The notes beneath the pieces were generated by a model that saw nothing but the letters and a program-made list of their open reading frames with translations, ran no database searches and was not told the DNA's origin. Of a stretch of DNA of 64,000 nucleotides, positions 12,472 through 23,012 are shown in pieces. The position numbers and the translations under genes were made by a program. How positions within the stretch are numbered: the stretch's first letter is position 1; each line of letters opens with the position of its first letter. This DNA comes from Telluria beijingensis (GTDB lineage Bacteria > Pseudomonadota > Gammaproteobacteria > Burkholderiales > Burkholderiaceae_D). The stretch is from NCBI RefSeq assembly GCF_030770395.1, contig NZ_CP132480.1, forward strand, positions 5,647,216-5,711,215. Direction: 5' to 3'.

Positions 12472-14946
12472 ATGAGCAAGAATAGCCAAGCCAGCACCTC
12501 CGGATACACCCGTACCCAGGCCAGCACCGCCGTCCGCCGGCCGCTGCCGGGCCGCCTCGCGCGCCTGCTGTCCGAGGCGCGCTGGATCGCCGGCGCGGTG
12601 GCCTTCCTGTACTTCGTCCTGATCATGCTCAGCTACAGCAAGGCCGATCCGGGCTGGTCGCACGCCAACGTGGTCCCGCGCATCGCCAACCTGGGCGGCC
12701 GCGCCGGCGCCTGGCTGTCCGACCTGCTGCTGTTCATCTTCGGTTTCTCGGCCTGGTGGTGGGGCGTGATCTTCCTGCGCCAGGTCTGGCGCGGCTGGCG
12801 CCGGCTCACCGACAAGCTCGGCACCAAGGTGGCGGAACCGGAACACCACGGCGAGCTGTACGTGCGCTGGATCGGCTTCGCCCTGATGTTCGCCGGCAGC
12901 GTCGGCCTGGAATACCTGCGCATGTGGTCGTGGGACGTCGAGCTCCCGCGCGCCCCGGGCGGGGTGCTGGGCCAGCTCATCGGCCACTCGAGCCACGTGG
13001 CCTTCGGCTCGACCGGCGCGACCCTGCTGTTGCTGCTGCTGTTCTTCCTGGGCTTCTCGCTGTTCTTCCAGGTGTCGTGGCTGAACGTGGCCGAGCGCAT
13101 CGGCGCCGTGGTCGACGGCTCCTTCGACTGGTTCCGCATGCGCATGGAAGACATCGAAGACCGCCGCCAGGGCGAGGCCGCCGCCGTCAAGCGCGACGAG
13201 GTGGTGGTCAACGAGCGCGCCAAGTTCACCGAAAAGCACGAGAACAAGCCGATCCCGGTGGTCAAGACCGAGCCGTCGCTCGAGATGGCGCCGCCGGCGC
13301 CGAAGCCGGTGGCGACCGCCGCGGCGACTGCGCCATCGCTGCCGTCGGCCCAGGCCGCCGCGCCGAGCATCAAGATCGAGCCGCAGATGGTCAGCGTGCC
13401 GAAATCCGAACGCGCCGAGAAGGAGCGCCAGTCGCCACTGTTCCAGGACCTGAACAGCGACACCGGCCTGCCACCGCTGGCGCTGCTGGACGATGCGCCC
13501 GCGGCCCAGGAAACGGTGTCCGTCGAGACGCTCGAATTCACCAGCCGCCTGATCGAAAAGAAGCTGTCCGACTTCGGCGTCGAAGCCAAGGTCGTGGCCG
13601 CCTATCCGGGGCCGGTCGTCACCCGCTACGAGATCGAGCCGGCCACCGGCGTCAAGGGCAGCCAGATCGTCAATCTGGCGCGCGACCTGGCGCGTTCGCT
13701 GTCGCTCACCTCGATCCGCGTGGTCGAAACCATCCCCGGCAAGAACTACATGGCCCTCGAATTGCCGAATCCGAAGCGGCAGATCGTGCGCCTGACCGAA
13801 ATCCTCGGCTCCAAGGTGTATGGCGACAGCGCCTCAAGCCTGACCGTGGCCCTGGGCAAGGACATCGCCGGCAAGCCGGTGGTGGCCGACCTGGCCAAGA
13901 TGCCGCACCTGCTGGTGGCGGGTACCACCGGTTCGGGTAAATCGGTCGGCATCAACGCCACCATCCTGTCGCTGCTCTATAAGGCCGACCCGGCCGACGT
14001 GCGCCTGATCCTGATCGACCCGAAGATGCTGGAGATGTCGGTCTATGAGGGCATCCCGCACCTGCTGGCGCCGGTCGTGACCGATATGCGCCAGGCCGGC
14101 CACGCGCTGAACTGGGCGGTCAACGAGATGGAGCGCCGCTACAAGCTCATGAGTAAACTCGGTGTGCGCAACCTGGCCGGCTACAACGGCAAGATCCTCG
14201 ACGCCGCCAAGCGCGAGGAACACATCCCGAACCCGTTCTCGATCACGCCGGACGCACCGGAGCCGCTGGAAAAACTGCCGACCATCGTCATCATCATCGA
14301 CGAACTGGCCGACCTGATGATGGTCGTCGGCAAGAAGGTAGAAGAGCTGATCGCCCGTATCGCCCAGAAGGCGCGCGCGGCCGGCATCCACCTGATTCTT
14401 GCGACCCAGCGGCCGTCGGTCGACGTGATTACCGGCCTGATCAAGGCGAACATCCCGACCCGCATCGCGTTCCAGGTCTCGTCCAAGATCGACTCGCGCA
14501 CGATTCTCGACCAGATGGGCGCCGAGACCCTGCTGGGCATGGGCGACATGCTGTACATGCCGCCCGGCACCGGCCTGCCGGTCCGGGTCCACGGCGCCTT
14601 CGTCTCGGACGACGAAGTGCATCGAGTTGTAAAACACCTGCAGGAGCAGGGCGAGCCGAATTATATTGAGGGCATTCTCGAAGGCGGTACGCTGGATGAG
14701 GGCGGTGGCGCCGACGGCGCGGTGGCGGGCGAGGGCGGCGGCGAATCCGACGCCATGTACGACCAGGCGGTGCAAGTCGTGCTCAAGAACCGCAAGGCCT
14801 CGATCTCGCTGGTCCAGCGCCACCTGCGCATCGGCTACAACCGCGCAGCCCGCCTGATCGAGCAGATGGAGCAGAACGGCATGGTGTCGCCGATGCAGTC
14901 GAACGGCAACCGCGACATCCTGGTGCCGACTGCCAGCGCCGAATAA
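12472..14946 (+). CDS. ftsK: DNA translocase FtsK
   Basis: 824-residue septal DNA pump that resolves chromosome dimers and clears DNA from the division site. It has an N-terminal membrane region (about residues 38-205, four hydrophobic segments including an [11 protein letters not shown] run), a Pro/Ala-rich linker to about residue 320, and the motor with Walker [12 protein letters not shown] near residue 485 and Walker [13 protein letters not shown]. The C-terminal gamma winged helix ([21 protein letters not shown]) recognises KOPS. The start is ambiguous: ATG 12472 or ATG 12430, neither with a clear ribosome-binding site. The linker is shorter than in E. coli FtsK (1329 aa). Confidence 0.96.
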   Translation: MSKNSQASTSGYTRTQASTAVRRPLPGRLARLLSEARWIAGAVAFLYFVLIMLSYSKADPGWSHANVVPRIANLGGRAGAWLSDLLLFIFGFSAWWWGVIFLRQVWRGWRRLTDKLGTKVAEPEHHGELYVRWIGFALMFAGSVGLEYLRMWSWDVELPRAPGGVLGQLIGHSSHVAFGSTGATLLLLLLFFLGFSLFFQVSWLNVAERIGAVVDGSFDWFRMRMEDIEDRRQGEAAAVKRDEVVVNERAKFTEKHENKPIPVVKTEPSLEMAPPAPKPVATAAATAPSLPSAQAAAPSIKIEPQMVSVPKSERAEKERQSPLFQDLNSDTGLPPLALLDDAPAAQETVSVETLEFTSRLIEKKLSDFGVEAKVVAAYPGPVVTRYEIEPATGVKGSQIVNLARDLARSLSLTSIRVVETIPGKNYMALELPNPKRQIVRLTEILGSKVYGDSASSLTVALGKDIAGKPVVADLAKMPHLLVAGTTGSGKSVGINATILSLLYKADPADVRLILIDPKMLEMSVYEGIPHLLAPVVTDMRQAGHALNWAVNEMERRYKLMSKLGVRNLAGYNGKILDAAKREEHIPNPFSITPDAPEPLEKLPTIVIIIDELADLMMVVGKKVEELIARIAQKARAAGIHLILATQRPSVDVITGLIKANIPTRIAFQVSSKIDSRTILDQMGAETLLGMGDMLYMPPGTGLPVRVHGAFVSDDEVHRVVKHLQEQGEPNYIEGILEGGTLDEGGGADGAVAGEGGGESDAMYDQAVQVVLKNRKASISLVQRHLRIGYNRAARLIEQMEQNGMVSPMQSNGNRDILVPTASAE

Positions 14947-14963
14947 CAATAAAGGAACCCTGC

Positions 14964-15602
14964 ATGCAAGCAATGACCAAATTCACTTTCGCGGCGCTGA
15001 TGGCGGCCGGCGCTTTCGCATTCGGCGGCGCGGCCCACGCCGCCGCGCTCGACCAGTTCAAATCCTTCGTCGCGTCGACCCAGTCGGCCAAGGGCGAATT
15101 CACCCAGCAGCAACTGGGCAAATCGAAAAGCGGCAAGGCCACCCCGGCTTCGAGCGGCAGCTTCGTGTTCGCCCGCCCCGGCAAGTTCATCTGGACCTAC
15201 CAGAAGCCTTACGAACAGGTGCTGCAGGCCGACGGCGAGACGCTGTACATCTACGACAAGGACCTGAACCAGGTCACCACCCGCAAGCTGGGCAACGCGC
15301 TGGGCAGCTCGCCGGCCGCGATCCTGTTCGGCAGCAACAAGCTGGAAGAGAACTTCACGCTGACCGAAGCCGGCGCGCGCGAGGGCCTCGAATGGCTGAA
15401 CGCTACGCCCAAGGCCAAGGACACCTCGTTCGAGCAGATCAGCATCGGCCTGAAGGGCGGCGTGCCGATGGCGATGGAGTTGAAGGACACCTTCGGCCAG
15501 ACTTCCCGCCTGACCTTCACCAATTTCCAGCGCAATCCGCAGCTGGGGGCGCAGCAGTTCAGGTTCGAGGTGCCGCAGGGCGCCGACGTGGTAAAGCAGT
15601 AA
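14964..15602 (+). CDS. lolA: Outer-membrane lipoprotein chaperone LolA
   Basis: 212-residue periplasmic carrier that takes lipoproteins from LolCDE to LolB. A signal peptide ([23 protein letters not shown]) is followed by the LolA domain: [18 protein letters not shown], the [19 protein letters not shown] strand and DLNQVTTRK. An AAAGGA ribosome-binding site precedes the start. The gene sits 17 nt after ftsK and 9 nt before rarA, so it is part of one operon. Confidence 0.96.
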   Translation: MQAMTKFTFAALMAAGAFAFGGAAHAAALDQFKSFVASTQSAKGEFTQQQLGKSKSGKATPASSGSFVFARPGKFIWTYQKPYEQVLQADGETLYIYDKDLNQVTTRKLGNALGSSPAAILFGSNKLEENFTLTEAGAREGLEWLNATPKAKDTSFEQISIGLKGGVPMAMELKDTFGQTSRLTFTNFQRNPQLGAQQFRFEVPQGADVVKQ

Positions 15603-15611
15603 GCCCCATTC

Positions 15612-16934
15612 ATGTCCACGGATGATCTCTTCAAGACCGAGCCCGCCGCTCCGCTGGCCGAAGCCCTGCGTCCGCGCACCATCGACGAGGTGGTCGGCCA
15701 GAGCCATCTGCTGGGCCCCGGCAAGCCGCTGAACCTGGTCTTCAAATCCGGCAAGCCGCACTCGATGATCCTGTGGGGCCCGCCCGGCGTGGGCAAGACC
15801 ACGCTCGCGCGCCTGACGGCCTATGCCTTCGATTGCGAGTTCATCGCGCTGTCGGCGGTGTTGTCGGGCGTCAAGGACATCCGCGCCGCCATCGAGCAGG
15901 CCGAGCAGTACCTGGCGCGCGGCAAGCACACGATCCTGTTCATCGACGAGATCCACCGTTTCAATAAATCGCAGCAGGATGCCTTGCTGCCCTTCGTCGA
16001 GAGCGGCCTGGTGACCCTGATCGGCGCCACTACCGAGAATCCCTCGTTCGAGGTCAACTCGGCGCTGCTGTCGCGTTCCCAGGTCTATGTACTGAAGGCC
16101 CTGGACGACGCCGAGATGCGCCAGTTGCTGGCGCGCGCCCGTCAAGAGGCTTTGCAGCACCTGGAATTCGACGAGCTGGCGATCGACACCCTGGTCGGCT
16201 ATGCCGACGGCGATGCGCGCCGCTTCCTGAACCTGCTCGAGCAGACCAGCACCTCGGCGAATACGGCCGGCACCAATCGCATCACCGCCGAGTTCGTCGA
16301 GAATGCGCTGACGCTCAATGCGCGCCGCTTCGACAAGGGCGGCGATAATTTCTACGACCAGATCTCGGCCCTGCACAAATCGGTGCGCGGCTCGCATCCG
16401 GACGCCGCCCTGTATTGGCTGTGCCGCATGCTCGACGGCGGCGCCGACGCCAAGTACCTGTCGCGCCGCATCGTGCGCATGGCCTGGGAAGACATCGGCA
16501 TCGCCGATCCGCGCGCGATCCAGCTGGCCAACGATGCCGCCGCGACCTATGAGCGGCTCGGTTCGCCGGAGGGCGAGTTGGCGCTGGGCCAGGCTGTGAT
16601 CTACCTGGCGATCGCGGCCAAGAGCAATGCCGGCTACAACGCCTTCAATGCGGCCATGGCGTTCGTGCGCAAGGACAAGTCGCGCGAGGTGCCGGTCCAC
16701 CTGCGCAATGCGCCGACCAAGCTCATGAAAGAGCTGGGCTATGGCCACGAATACCGCTATGCGCACGACGAGCCGCATGCCTATGCGGCCGGCGAGACCT
16801 ATCTGCCGGATGGAATAGCCGAGCCCGGCTGGTACCAGCCGGTGCCGCGCGGGATCGAGGCGAAGATCGCCGAAAAGATGGCCTGGCTGCGCAGCCTGGA
16901 CGACGACGCGCGCGCGGACGGCGACGCGTCCTGA
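15612..16934 (+). CDS. rarA: Replication-associated recombination protein A (RarA/MgsA)
   Basis: 440-residue AAA+ ATPase of the clamp-loader-like RarA/WRNIP1 family, which acts at stalled replication forks. Walker [13 protein letters not shown] (about residues 55-66), Walker [15 protein letters not shown], sensor 1 [19 protein letters not shown] and the C-terminal tetramerisation region with [22 protein letters not shown] are present. It ends an ftsK-lolA-rarA operon and is closed by an intrinsic terminator 12 nt after the stop. Confidence 0.96.
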   Translation: MSTDDLFKTEPAAPLAEALRPRTIDEVVGQSHLLGPGKPLNLVFKSGKPHSMILWGPPGVGKTTLARLTAYAFDCEFIALSAVLSGVKDIRAAIEQAEQYLARGKHTILFIDEIHRFNKSQQDALLPFVESGLVTLIGATTENPSFEVNSALLSRSQVYVLKALDDAEMRQLLARARQEALQHLEFDELAIDTLVGYADGDARRFLNLLEQTSTSANTAGTNRITAEFVENALTLNARRFDKGGDNFYDQISALHKSVRGSHPDAALYWLCRMLDGGADAKYLSRRIVRMAWEDIGIADPRAIQLANDAAATYERLGSPEGELALGQAVIYLAIAAKSNAGYNAFNAAMAFVRKDKSREVPVHLRNAPTKLMKELGYGHEYRYAHDEPHAYAAGETYLPDGIAEPGWYQPVPRGIEAKIAEKMAWLRSLDDDARADGDAS

Positions 16935-16946
16935 CCTTGCTACCTG

Positions 16947-16975
16947 CGCCGGTGGGCTCGCCACCGGCGTTTTTT
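16947..16975 (+). terminator. Rho-independent terminator of the ftsK-lolA-rarA operon
   Basis: Perfect 9-bp stem CGCCGGTGG / CCACCGGCG with a five-base GCTCG loop, followed by six T residues. Confidence 0.93.
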
Positions 16976-17151
16976 CCTGCAACGGCATGCAACGTGCCGG
17001 CTTTTCGCGGCCAGTCGCGCATTGACGCATTCTGCACCGCATTTCAAGCGCTTCGTCGCAAGTCGATGGCGATCAAGGGGCGTGCTGGGTAAAGTACCAC
17101 CATACCGCAGCACTTAATGAACCTTGAAACCCACCACCTGAAGGAGCCATC

Positions 17152-17331
17152 ATGAACATCCGTAAAAACTTCGAAGCCCTGTTCCTCGCCATCGCCGCCC
17201 TGGGCCTGGTTGCCAGCTTCGCGACCGCCAATGCACGTCCAATCGAGATCGCGGAAAGCGCCGCGCCTGCCATCGACATGGCCAGCATCCAGACCGTGAT
17301 CGTCAGCGCACCGCGCCTGGCGGCTCGCTAA
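17152..17331 (+). CDS. Small secreted hypothetical protein, 59 aa
   Basis: Short gene with a strong AAGGAG ribosome-binding site 5 nt before the ATG. The product starts MNIRKNFEALFLAIAALGLV, with a signal peptide cleaved near ATANA. The mature peptide is about 30-33 residues and ends TVIVSAPRLAAR. The codon pattern (G/C third positions) and an overlapping terminator hairpin support a real gene. No known domain is recognised. The TVIVSAPRL stretch loosely resembles TonB-box sequences, but it is too short to call. It lies between the rarA terminator and serS. Confidence 0.65.
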   Translation: MNIRKNFEALFLAIAALGLVASFATANARPIEIAESAAPAIDMASIQTVIVSAPRLAAR

Positions 17332-17353
17332 AACCGGCGCAAGCCGGTTTTAG
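17328..17353 (+). terminator. Intrinsic terminator-like hairpin after the 59-aa gene
   Basis: Perfect 10-bp inverted repeat CTAAAACCGG / CCGGTTTTAG with a six-base loop. The stop codon lies in the 5' arm and the T-run is inside the 3' arm, so it could work in both directions. Confidence 0.75.
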
Positions 17354-18754
<1,401 letters not shown>

Positions 18755-18792
18755 GGCGGGAAGGAAAGCTGTCACCTCGGTGCAATTTTCCC

Positions 18793-18820
18793 TTCCATTT
18801 TTCGGGAATGTGTCTATAAT
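18793..18820 (+). promoter_or_regulatory. Promoter of the disrupted tRNA-Ser(CGA)
   Basis: TTCCAT (18793-18798), a 16-nt spacer and a perfect TATAAT (18815-18820), followed by a GC-rich GGCGG discriminator typical of stringently controlled stable-RNA promoters. It is intact even though the tRNA it serves is broken. It now reads into the antisense strand of the IS remnant. Confidence 0.65.
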
Positions 18821-18860
18821 GGCGGTCTCTTGCAGCCCACTGCAAGGATCGACCGAAGCC

Positions 18861-18901
18861 GGAGAGGTGGCAGAGTGGTCGAATGTACCTGACTCGAAAT
18901 C
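18861..18901 (+). pseudogene. Truncated tRNA-Ser(CGA), 5' half only
   Basis: The first 41 nt of a serine tRNA: acceptor strand GGAGAGG, the D-arm, and the anticodon stem CCTGA with loop CTCGAAA (anticodon CGA at 18895-18897). After only two bases (TC) of the 3' anticodon stem the sequence switches to IS607 tnpB DNA. The expected AGG to close the stem, the variable arm, T-arm and acceptor 3' strand are absent here. It cannot fold as a tRNA. Either another CGA copy exists elsewhere, or UCG codons are read by the UGA isoacceptor. Confidence 0.88.
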
Positions 18902-19407
18902 TCGGTGTCGACAACAATGCTGGCATACCAGCGGTCTGCAACACGCTCGATCGAGGCCGAGACGATATGTCCAGTAAGACGCAGGGATTCGCACATGCGC
19001 AGCCAACCCAGCTTCGGGATATGGATGCGCTTGTCTTTGACTTTGAACTGGTCATTCGTCAATGTAAAACGGTCGTCACGACCTTTGCGACGAAATGTGG
19101 GGTATCCGGCCCGGCCTTCAAAAAAGTTCTTGAAGCCGCATCCCAATTGCTTGATCGCCATCGGCGGCGCGTTCTTGGTTACCTCCAGCATCCAGGGAAA
19201 CATCTCGCGCTTGATGGCATTGAGCTGACGCCGCAGTGCCGCTTCGTTCGGCTTGGGTAACGCCGGATCGAGCTTGCACGCTTCGTACTGCCGTTTCCAC
19301 TCAGCCAATGCCCAGTTGTATGCGAAGCGTGCCGTGCCAGCGGCGCGCGCCAGATACGTCGCCTGGACATTGTTCGGGTCTAGCCGAATGCGATGGGCTA
19401 GGTACAT
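18902..19407 (-). pseudogene. tnpB: TnpB (IS605/IS607 OrfB) N-terminal fragment
   Basis: About 168 N-terminal residues of TnpB: MYLAHRIRLDPNNVQATYLA, RFAYNWALAEWKRQYE, the KNAPPMAIKQLG and FEGRAGYPTFRRKGRDDRF segments, and ASIERVADRWYASIVVDTE at the truncation. The frame then runs on through the antisense of the tRNA-Ser fragment to a stop at 18814, adding about 29 unrelated residues. All RuvC catalytic residues, the zinc ribbon and the omega-RNA region that lies at the 3' end of tnpB in intact elements are missing, so RNA-guided nuclease activity is excluded. Confidence 0.88.
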
Positions 19408-19811
19408 TGCGAATCCCTGACAGCGGTACGCATGCCGTCGATCAGCTTCTGGTTTCGGTGGCTGCGGCTACCGTATTGGCGGGCGGAGAACACGGTGATA
19501 ATCTCGAGCACATCGCTGGCAAGCTCCTCTTCGAAAGTGGTGTCTTCGCCCTGGTTGATGATGACCACCTCAACCTGTTTCGCTTGGCATAGCGCGAAGA
19601 CGAGCTCTGCACCGAAGCGTAGTAGTCGGTCCTTGTGCGTCAGGACCAGGCGTCCTACCTCTCCTTCGACAATCCCGTCGAGCAGGCGTTTCAATCCGCG
19701 TTTGCGATAGTTCATGCCCGAGCTAAGATCGGCAATGATGTCGAATGTCCAGCCTTGGCTTGCGCAGTACAATTCGAGCACCTGCTTTTGCCGCTCCAGA
19801 TCTGCCAGAAA
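19398..19811 (-). pseudogene. tnpA: IS607-type serine recombinase TnpA, C-terminal fragment
   Basis: Begins at about DLERQKQVLELYCASQGW and continues SSGMNYRKRGLKRLLDGIV, VLTHKDRLLRFGAELVFALC, VIINQGEDTTFEEELASD and IITVFSARQYGSRSHRNQKL, all typical of IS607 TnpA. The N-terminal MerR-like DNA-binding helix and the ARVSS segment carrying the catalytic serine are missing, replaced in frame by GAF-domain sequence. It overlaps the tnpB fragment by 10 nt. Confidence 0.87.
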
Positions 19812-20014
19812 CCCGGCCTGCAGCAGCGTGCAGTTGCAGAAGGCCCAGCTGCGCGGCGTTTCGCGCAGTTCCAGGCCATGGCGCGCCTTGAACCACTGGC
19901 GCCCTTCGTCGAGCACCGTGACCAGGGCCGCCGGCGCGGCCAGGCTCAGCGCGGCAAGCTGCACGATATTGTCCAGCGCCGCTTCCGCGCGCTGTCCAGG
20001 ATGGCGGCGCGCCG
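19812..20014 (-). pseudogene. GAF-domain fragment fused in frame to TnpA remnant
   Basis: Upstream of the TnpA fragment the same frame encodes LDNIVQLAALSLAAPAALV, VLDEGRQWFKARHGLEL and RETPRSWAFCNCTLLQAG. This is the characteristic start of the GAF sensor domain found in many GGDEF/EAL and kinase proteins. Nothing else of that protein remains here, and the frame runs back to the LysR stop without a clear start. It is the relic of a sensor gene cut by the same rearrangement that left the IS607 scar. Confidence 0.7.
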
Positions 20015-20917
20015 TCAGGGCGCGCGGGCCGGAATGATGAAGGGCTGCTTCTCGAAGAATTCGATCAGCAGCTCGGTCAGGACCGCGACCTTGCGCGCCG
20101 GGTGCGGGCCCGGAGGCCGGACGACATAGGCGCCCGCGACCGGGATCGGATGGCGCTTCATGACGGGCACCAGCGCGCCGCTATCGAGGTATTCCCGGGT
20201 CAGGGCGTCGGGCAGGTAGCCGATCCCGAGCCCGGCCACCGCGGCGGCGACCAGCGCCGTGCCGTTGTCGGCCTTGAAGCGTCCTTGCGGATTGACTGTC
20301 AGGATTTTGTCGCCATCCATCAGCTGCCAGGATTCCGTGCCCTGCATCAGCGCCTGGTGGTTGAGCAGCTCTTCCGGCGTCTCGGGCGCGCCATGGGCGG
20401 CGATATAGGCCGGGCTGGCGACGAACTTGCCATGGAACGGCCCCACCTGGCGCGCAAGCAGGTTGGAATCGCGCATGTGGCCGAGCCGGATCGCGCAGTC
20501 ATAGCCTTCGCCGATCAGGTCGACTTTCTTGTCGCTGTAGCAGGTATGTATCTGCAGCAGCGGATGGCGGCGCGCCATTTCCGCGATGATCGGGGCGAAA
20601 TAGGTCGGGCCGAAGGTCAGCGGCGCGGCGATGCGCAGGCGGCCGCGCAGCTCGCCGGCGGGCAGGATCGTTTCGCGCGCCAGTTCGATCTCGGCGCAGG
20701 CGCGCGCCGCATGGTCGCGGAAGGTCGTGCCGGCCTCGGTGAGCGCCGCGCCGCGCGTGGTGCGCGACAGCAGCTGGATGCCGAGTTCGGCTTCCAGCCG
20801 CACCAGGCGCCGGCTGACGATCGACTTCGACACGCCCAGGCGCTGCGCGGCGGGCGAGATGCCGCCGGCATCGGCCACTTCGACGAAGGTGTGCAGGTCT
20901 TCGATATTCACATCCAT
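20015..20917 (-). CDS. LysR-family transcriptional regulator
   Basis: 300 residues: N-terminal winged helix-turn-helix (residues 1-60; DLHTFVEVADAGGISPAAQRLGVSK then SIVSRRLVRLEAELG) and a LysR substrate-binding domain (about 90-290) of the class that often acts on neighbouring oxidoreductase or efflux genes. It lies 67 nt downstream of the Kef-type gene on the same strand, so it could be cotranscribed with it. Its target and effector cannot be told from sequence. Confidence 0.9.
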   Translation of the reverse strand: MDVNIEDLHTFVEVADAGGISPAAQRLGVSKSIVSRRLVRLEAELGIQLLSRTTRGAALTEAGTTFRDHAARACAEIELARETILPAGELRGRLRIAAPLTFGPTYFAPIIAEMARRHPLLQIHTCYSDKKVDLIGEGYDCAIRLGHMRDSNLLARQVGPFHGKFVASPAYIAAHGAPETPEELLNHQALMQGTESWQLMDGDKILTVNPQGRFKADNGTALVAAAVAGLGIGYLPDALTREYLDSGALVPVMKRHPIPVAGAYVVRPPGPHPARKVAVLTELLIEFFEKQPFIIPARAP

Positions 20918-20984
20918 CCTCCCTGTTGCGCGCCATCGCGCCAGCCGGGATGGTACCGCCGAACCGGGCGTCGCCCGTTTTTTC

Positions 20985-22751
20985 TCATGGTTGCTGGGCG
21001 GCCGGAGCGATCAGGGGCTCGGGGACGGCCTGGACGTGCAGGCGGTCCAGGCCCGACATCAGGTCGCCCTGCACCTGGGCCGACAGGCGCTCGGCGTCGC
21101 GGCGGCGGATGTCGTCGGCGGCTTCCCCGATGGCGGCCTCCGGGTGGCCCAGCGCGCGCAAGCCCTCGGCGCCCATCAGGTAGGCCGATTCGACCGTCTC
21201 GCGCACTTGCACGTCGACCCCGGCGCGGATCAGCTCCACCGCGTGGTTGCGGTCGTGGCTGCGCACCAGCAGCCGGGCCTGGGGGAATTCCTGCTGCGCG
21301 AGCCTGGCGATGTGCAGCGCGGCGCGCGGGTCGTCGATGCATACCATGATGGCTTCGGCGTCGGCGGCGCCCGAATGGTGCAGGGTGGCGAGCCGGGTGC
21401 CGTCGCCGAAATACACCTTGAAGCCATAGCGCTCGGCGTCGCGGATGCGGTCCGGATCCATGTCGATGACGGACAGGCGGACGCCGCGCGACAGCAGGAT
21501 CTGCGAGGCGATCTGGCCGAAGCGGCCGAAGCCGATCATCAGCACCCGTCCCCGGAGGCCGGCGGCGGCGTCGATGCCGGCCATCGAGGCCCCGCGCCCG
21601 AGCAGGCGGTCGGCGCCGATCATGAGCAGCGGCGAGGCCGCCATCGAGAGGATGATGACGGTGACGAACAGGGCGTTGTCGCGCGCATCGATGACGCCGC
21701 CCGCCAGCGCCGCGGCATACAGCACGAAGGCGAATTCGCCGCCCTGCAGGAACAGCGAGGTGCGGCGCAGGGCCTGCCGGCTGTCGCTCTTGAACAGGCG
21801 CGCGACCGCGTATACCATGGCGCCCTTGGCCAGCATGAAGACCAGCAGCATGGCCAGCAGCAGGCGCCATTCAGCCGCCACGATGGCCAGGTCGAGCGAC
21901 ATGCCGACCGCCAGGAAGAACAGTCCCATCAACAGGCCGCGGAACGGCTCGATGTCGCTCTCGATCTGGTGCCGGTAGCTGGAACTGGACAGCATCACCC
22001 CGGCCAGGAAGGCGCCCATCGCCATCGACAGGCCGGCGAATTCCATCAGCAGCGCCGCCGACAGGACCACCAGCAGCGCGCCTGCGGTCAGCACCTCGCG
22101 GGTGCGGCTGCGCGCCAGCAGGGCGAACAGGGGATTCAGGCCCCAGCGCCCGACCGCCAGCAGCGCCGCCAGGGCGCCCAGCGCCAGCAGCATGCCCGAC
22201 CAGCCGGACGCGCCTTGCGCCTGCGGCGACATGAAGGCCACCACCGCCAGCAGCGGCACGATCATGAGGTCTTCGAGCAGCAGGATCGCGACCGACTTCT
22301 GGCCCTCGGCGCCGGCGATTTCGCCGCGGTCCTGCAGCACCACCATGATCACCGCGGTGGAAGACAGCACGAAGCCGGCGCCGGCGACGAAGGCCACCGG
22401 CGCGGACAGGCCGAACACGGCCATCCCGGCCAGCGCCAGCGCGGCGATGGCGGCGCTCACCTGCGCCAGGCCGAGCCCGAAGATCTGGCCGCGCATGGCC
22501 CACAGCTTGGGCGGGCGCAGCTCCAGGCCGATCACGAACAGGAACATCACCACGCCCAGTTCCGAAAAATGCAGGATCTCCACGGAGTCGGTGAACAGGC
22601 CGAGCACCGAGGGCCCGACCAGGATGCCGGCCGCGAAATAGCCGAGCACCGAGCCCAGGCCCAGGCGCCGGAACAGGGGCACCGCGACGACAGCGGCCGC
22701 CATCAGCACTACCGCGGGACCGATCGTTTGTCCCAGACTTGCTCCAGCCAT
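20985..22751 (-). CDS. Kef-type cation:proton antiporter with TrkA-N domain
   Basis: 588-residue CPA2-family transporter. About 12 hydrophobic segments fill residues 1-385, including the family signatures GYFAAGILVGPSVLG, FLFVIGLELRP, and the ion-site region LLLEDLMIVPLLAV. A C-terminal Rossmann NAD-binding RCK/TrkA-N domain (GFGRFGQIASQ near residue 408, VIDMDPDRI) follows. Related KefB/KefC proteins are glutathione-adduct-gated potassium efflux systems that acidify the cytoplasm during electrophile stress. No kefF/kefG quinone-reductase subunit is next to it, so gating is unknown. The 260-nt gap upstream holds no recognisable feature. Confidence 0.9.
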   Translation of the reverse strand: MAGASLGQTIGPAVVLMAAAVVAVPLFRRLGLGSVLGYFAAGILVGPSVLGLFTDSVEILHFSELGVVMFLFVIGLELRPPKLWAMRGQIFGLGLAQVSAAIAALALAGMAVFGLSAPVAFVAGAGFVLSSTAVIMVVLQDRGEIAGAEGQKSVAILLLEDLMIVPLLAVVAFMSPQAQGASGWSGMLLALGALAALLAVGRWGLNPLFALLARSRTREVLTAGALLVVLSAALLMEFAGLSMAMGAFLAGVMLSSSSYRHQIESDIEPFRGLLMGLFFLAVGMSLDLAIVAAEWRLLLAMLLVFMLAKGAMVYAVARLFKSDSRQALRRTSLFLQGGEFAFVLYAAALAGGVIDARDNALFVTVIILSMAASPLLMIGADRLLGRGASMAGIDAAAGLRGRVLMIGFGRFGQIASQILLSRGVRLSVIDMDPDRIRDAERYGFKVYFGDGTRLATLHHSGAADAEAIMVCIDDPRAALHIARLAQQEFPQARLLVRSHDRNHAVELIRAGVDVQVRETVESAYLMGAEGLRALGHPEAAIGEAADDIRRRDAERLSAQVQGDLMSGLDRLHVQAVPEPLIAPAAQQP

Positions 22752-23012
22752 CAGCTACCTTTCGCGCGTATTCAATGAGGGTTGTCTTTACCACTTTCGG
22801 GGGAGGATAACGTTGCCGTCCTGATCACGACTAGCATCGTTTCGCAACTAACTGTGTTGCACGAACCGGAACGGCCGCCGTTGCGCAATGTGCGACACAG
22901 CTGGACGCCGTGCGCGGCTAGTTCGCATGGCGTGGCGATTGCACACTGCGCTCTCCGGCGGTGTCGCAAGCGCCGGACAACATTCCCACAACCGCCAACA
23001 AGGATGTCCACC

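Larger units (their letters stand above)
18902..19811 (-). mobile_element. Degenerate IS607-family element remnant (tnpA-tnpB), truncated at both ends
   Basis: Two overlapping minus-strand fragments in IS607 order: serine-recombinase tnpA, then tnpB, overlapping by 10 nt. The tnpB side ends abruptly in tRNA-Ser and the tnpA side ends abruptly in a GAF-domain coding fragment. Both catalytic regions and both element ends are missing, so it should be immobile. Confidence 0.85.

Noticed and set aside
18902..19407. Active TnpB RNA-guided nuclease
   Set aside because: Only about 168 N-terminal residues remain; the RuvC site, zinc ribbon and omega-RNA region are gone.
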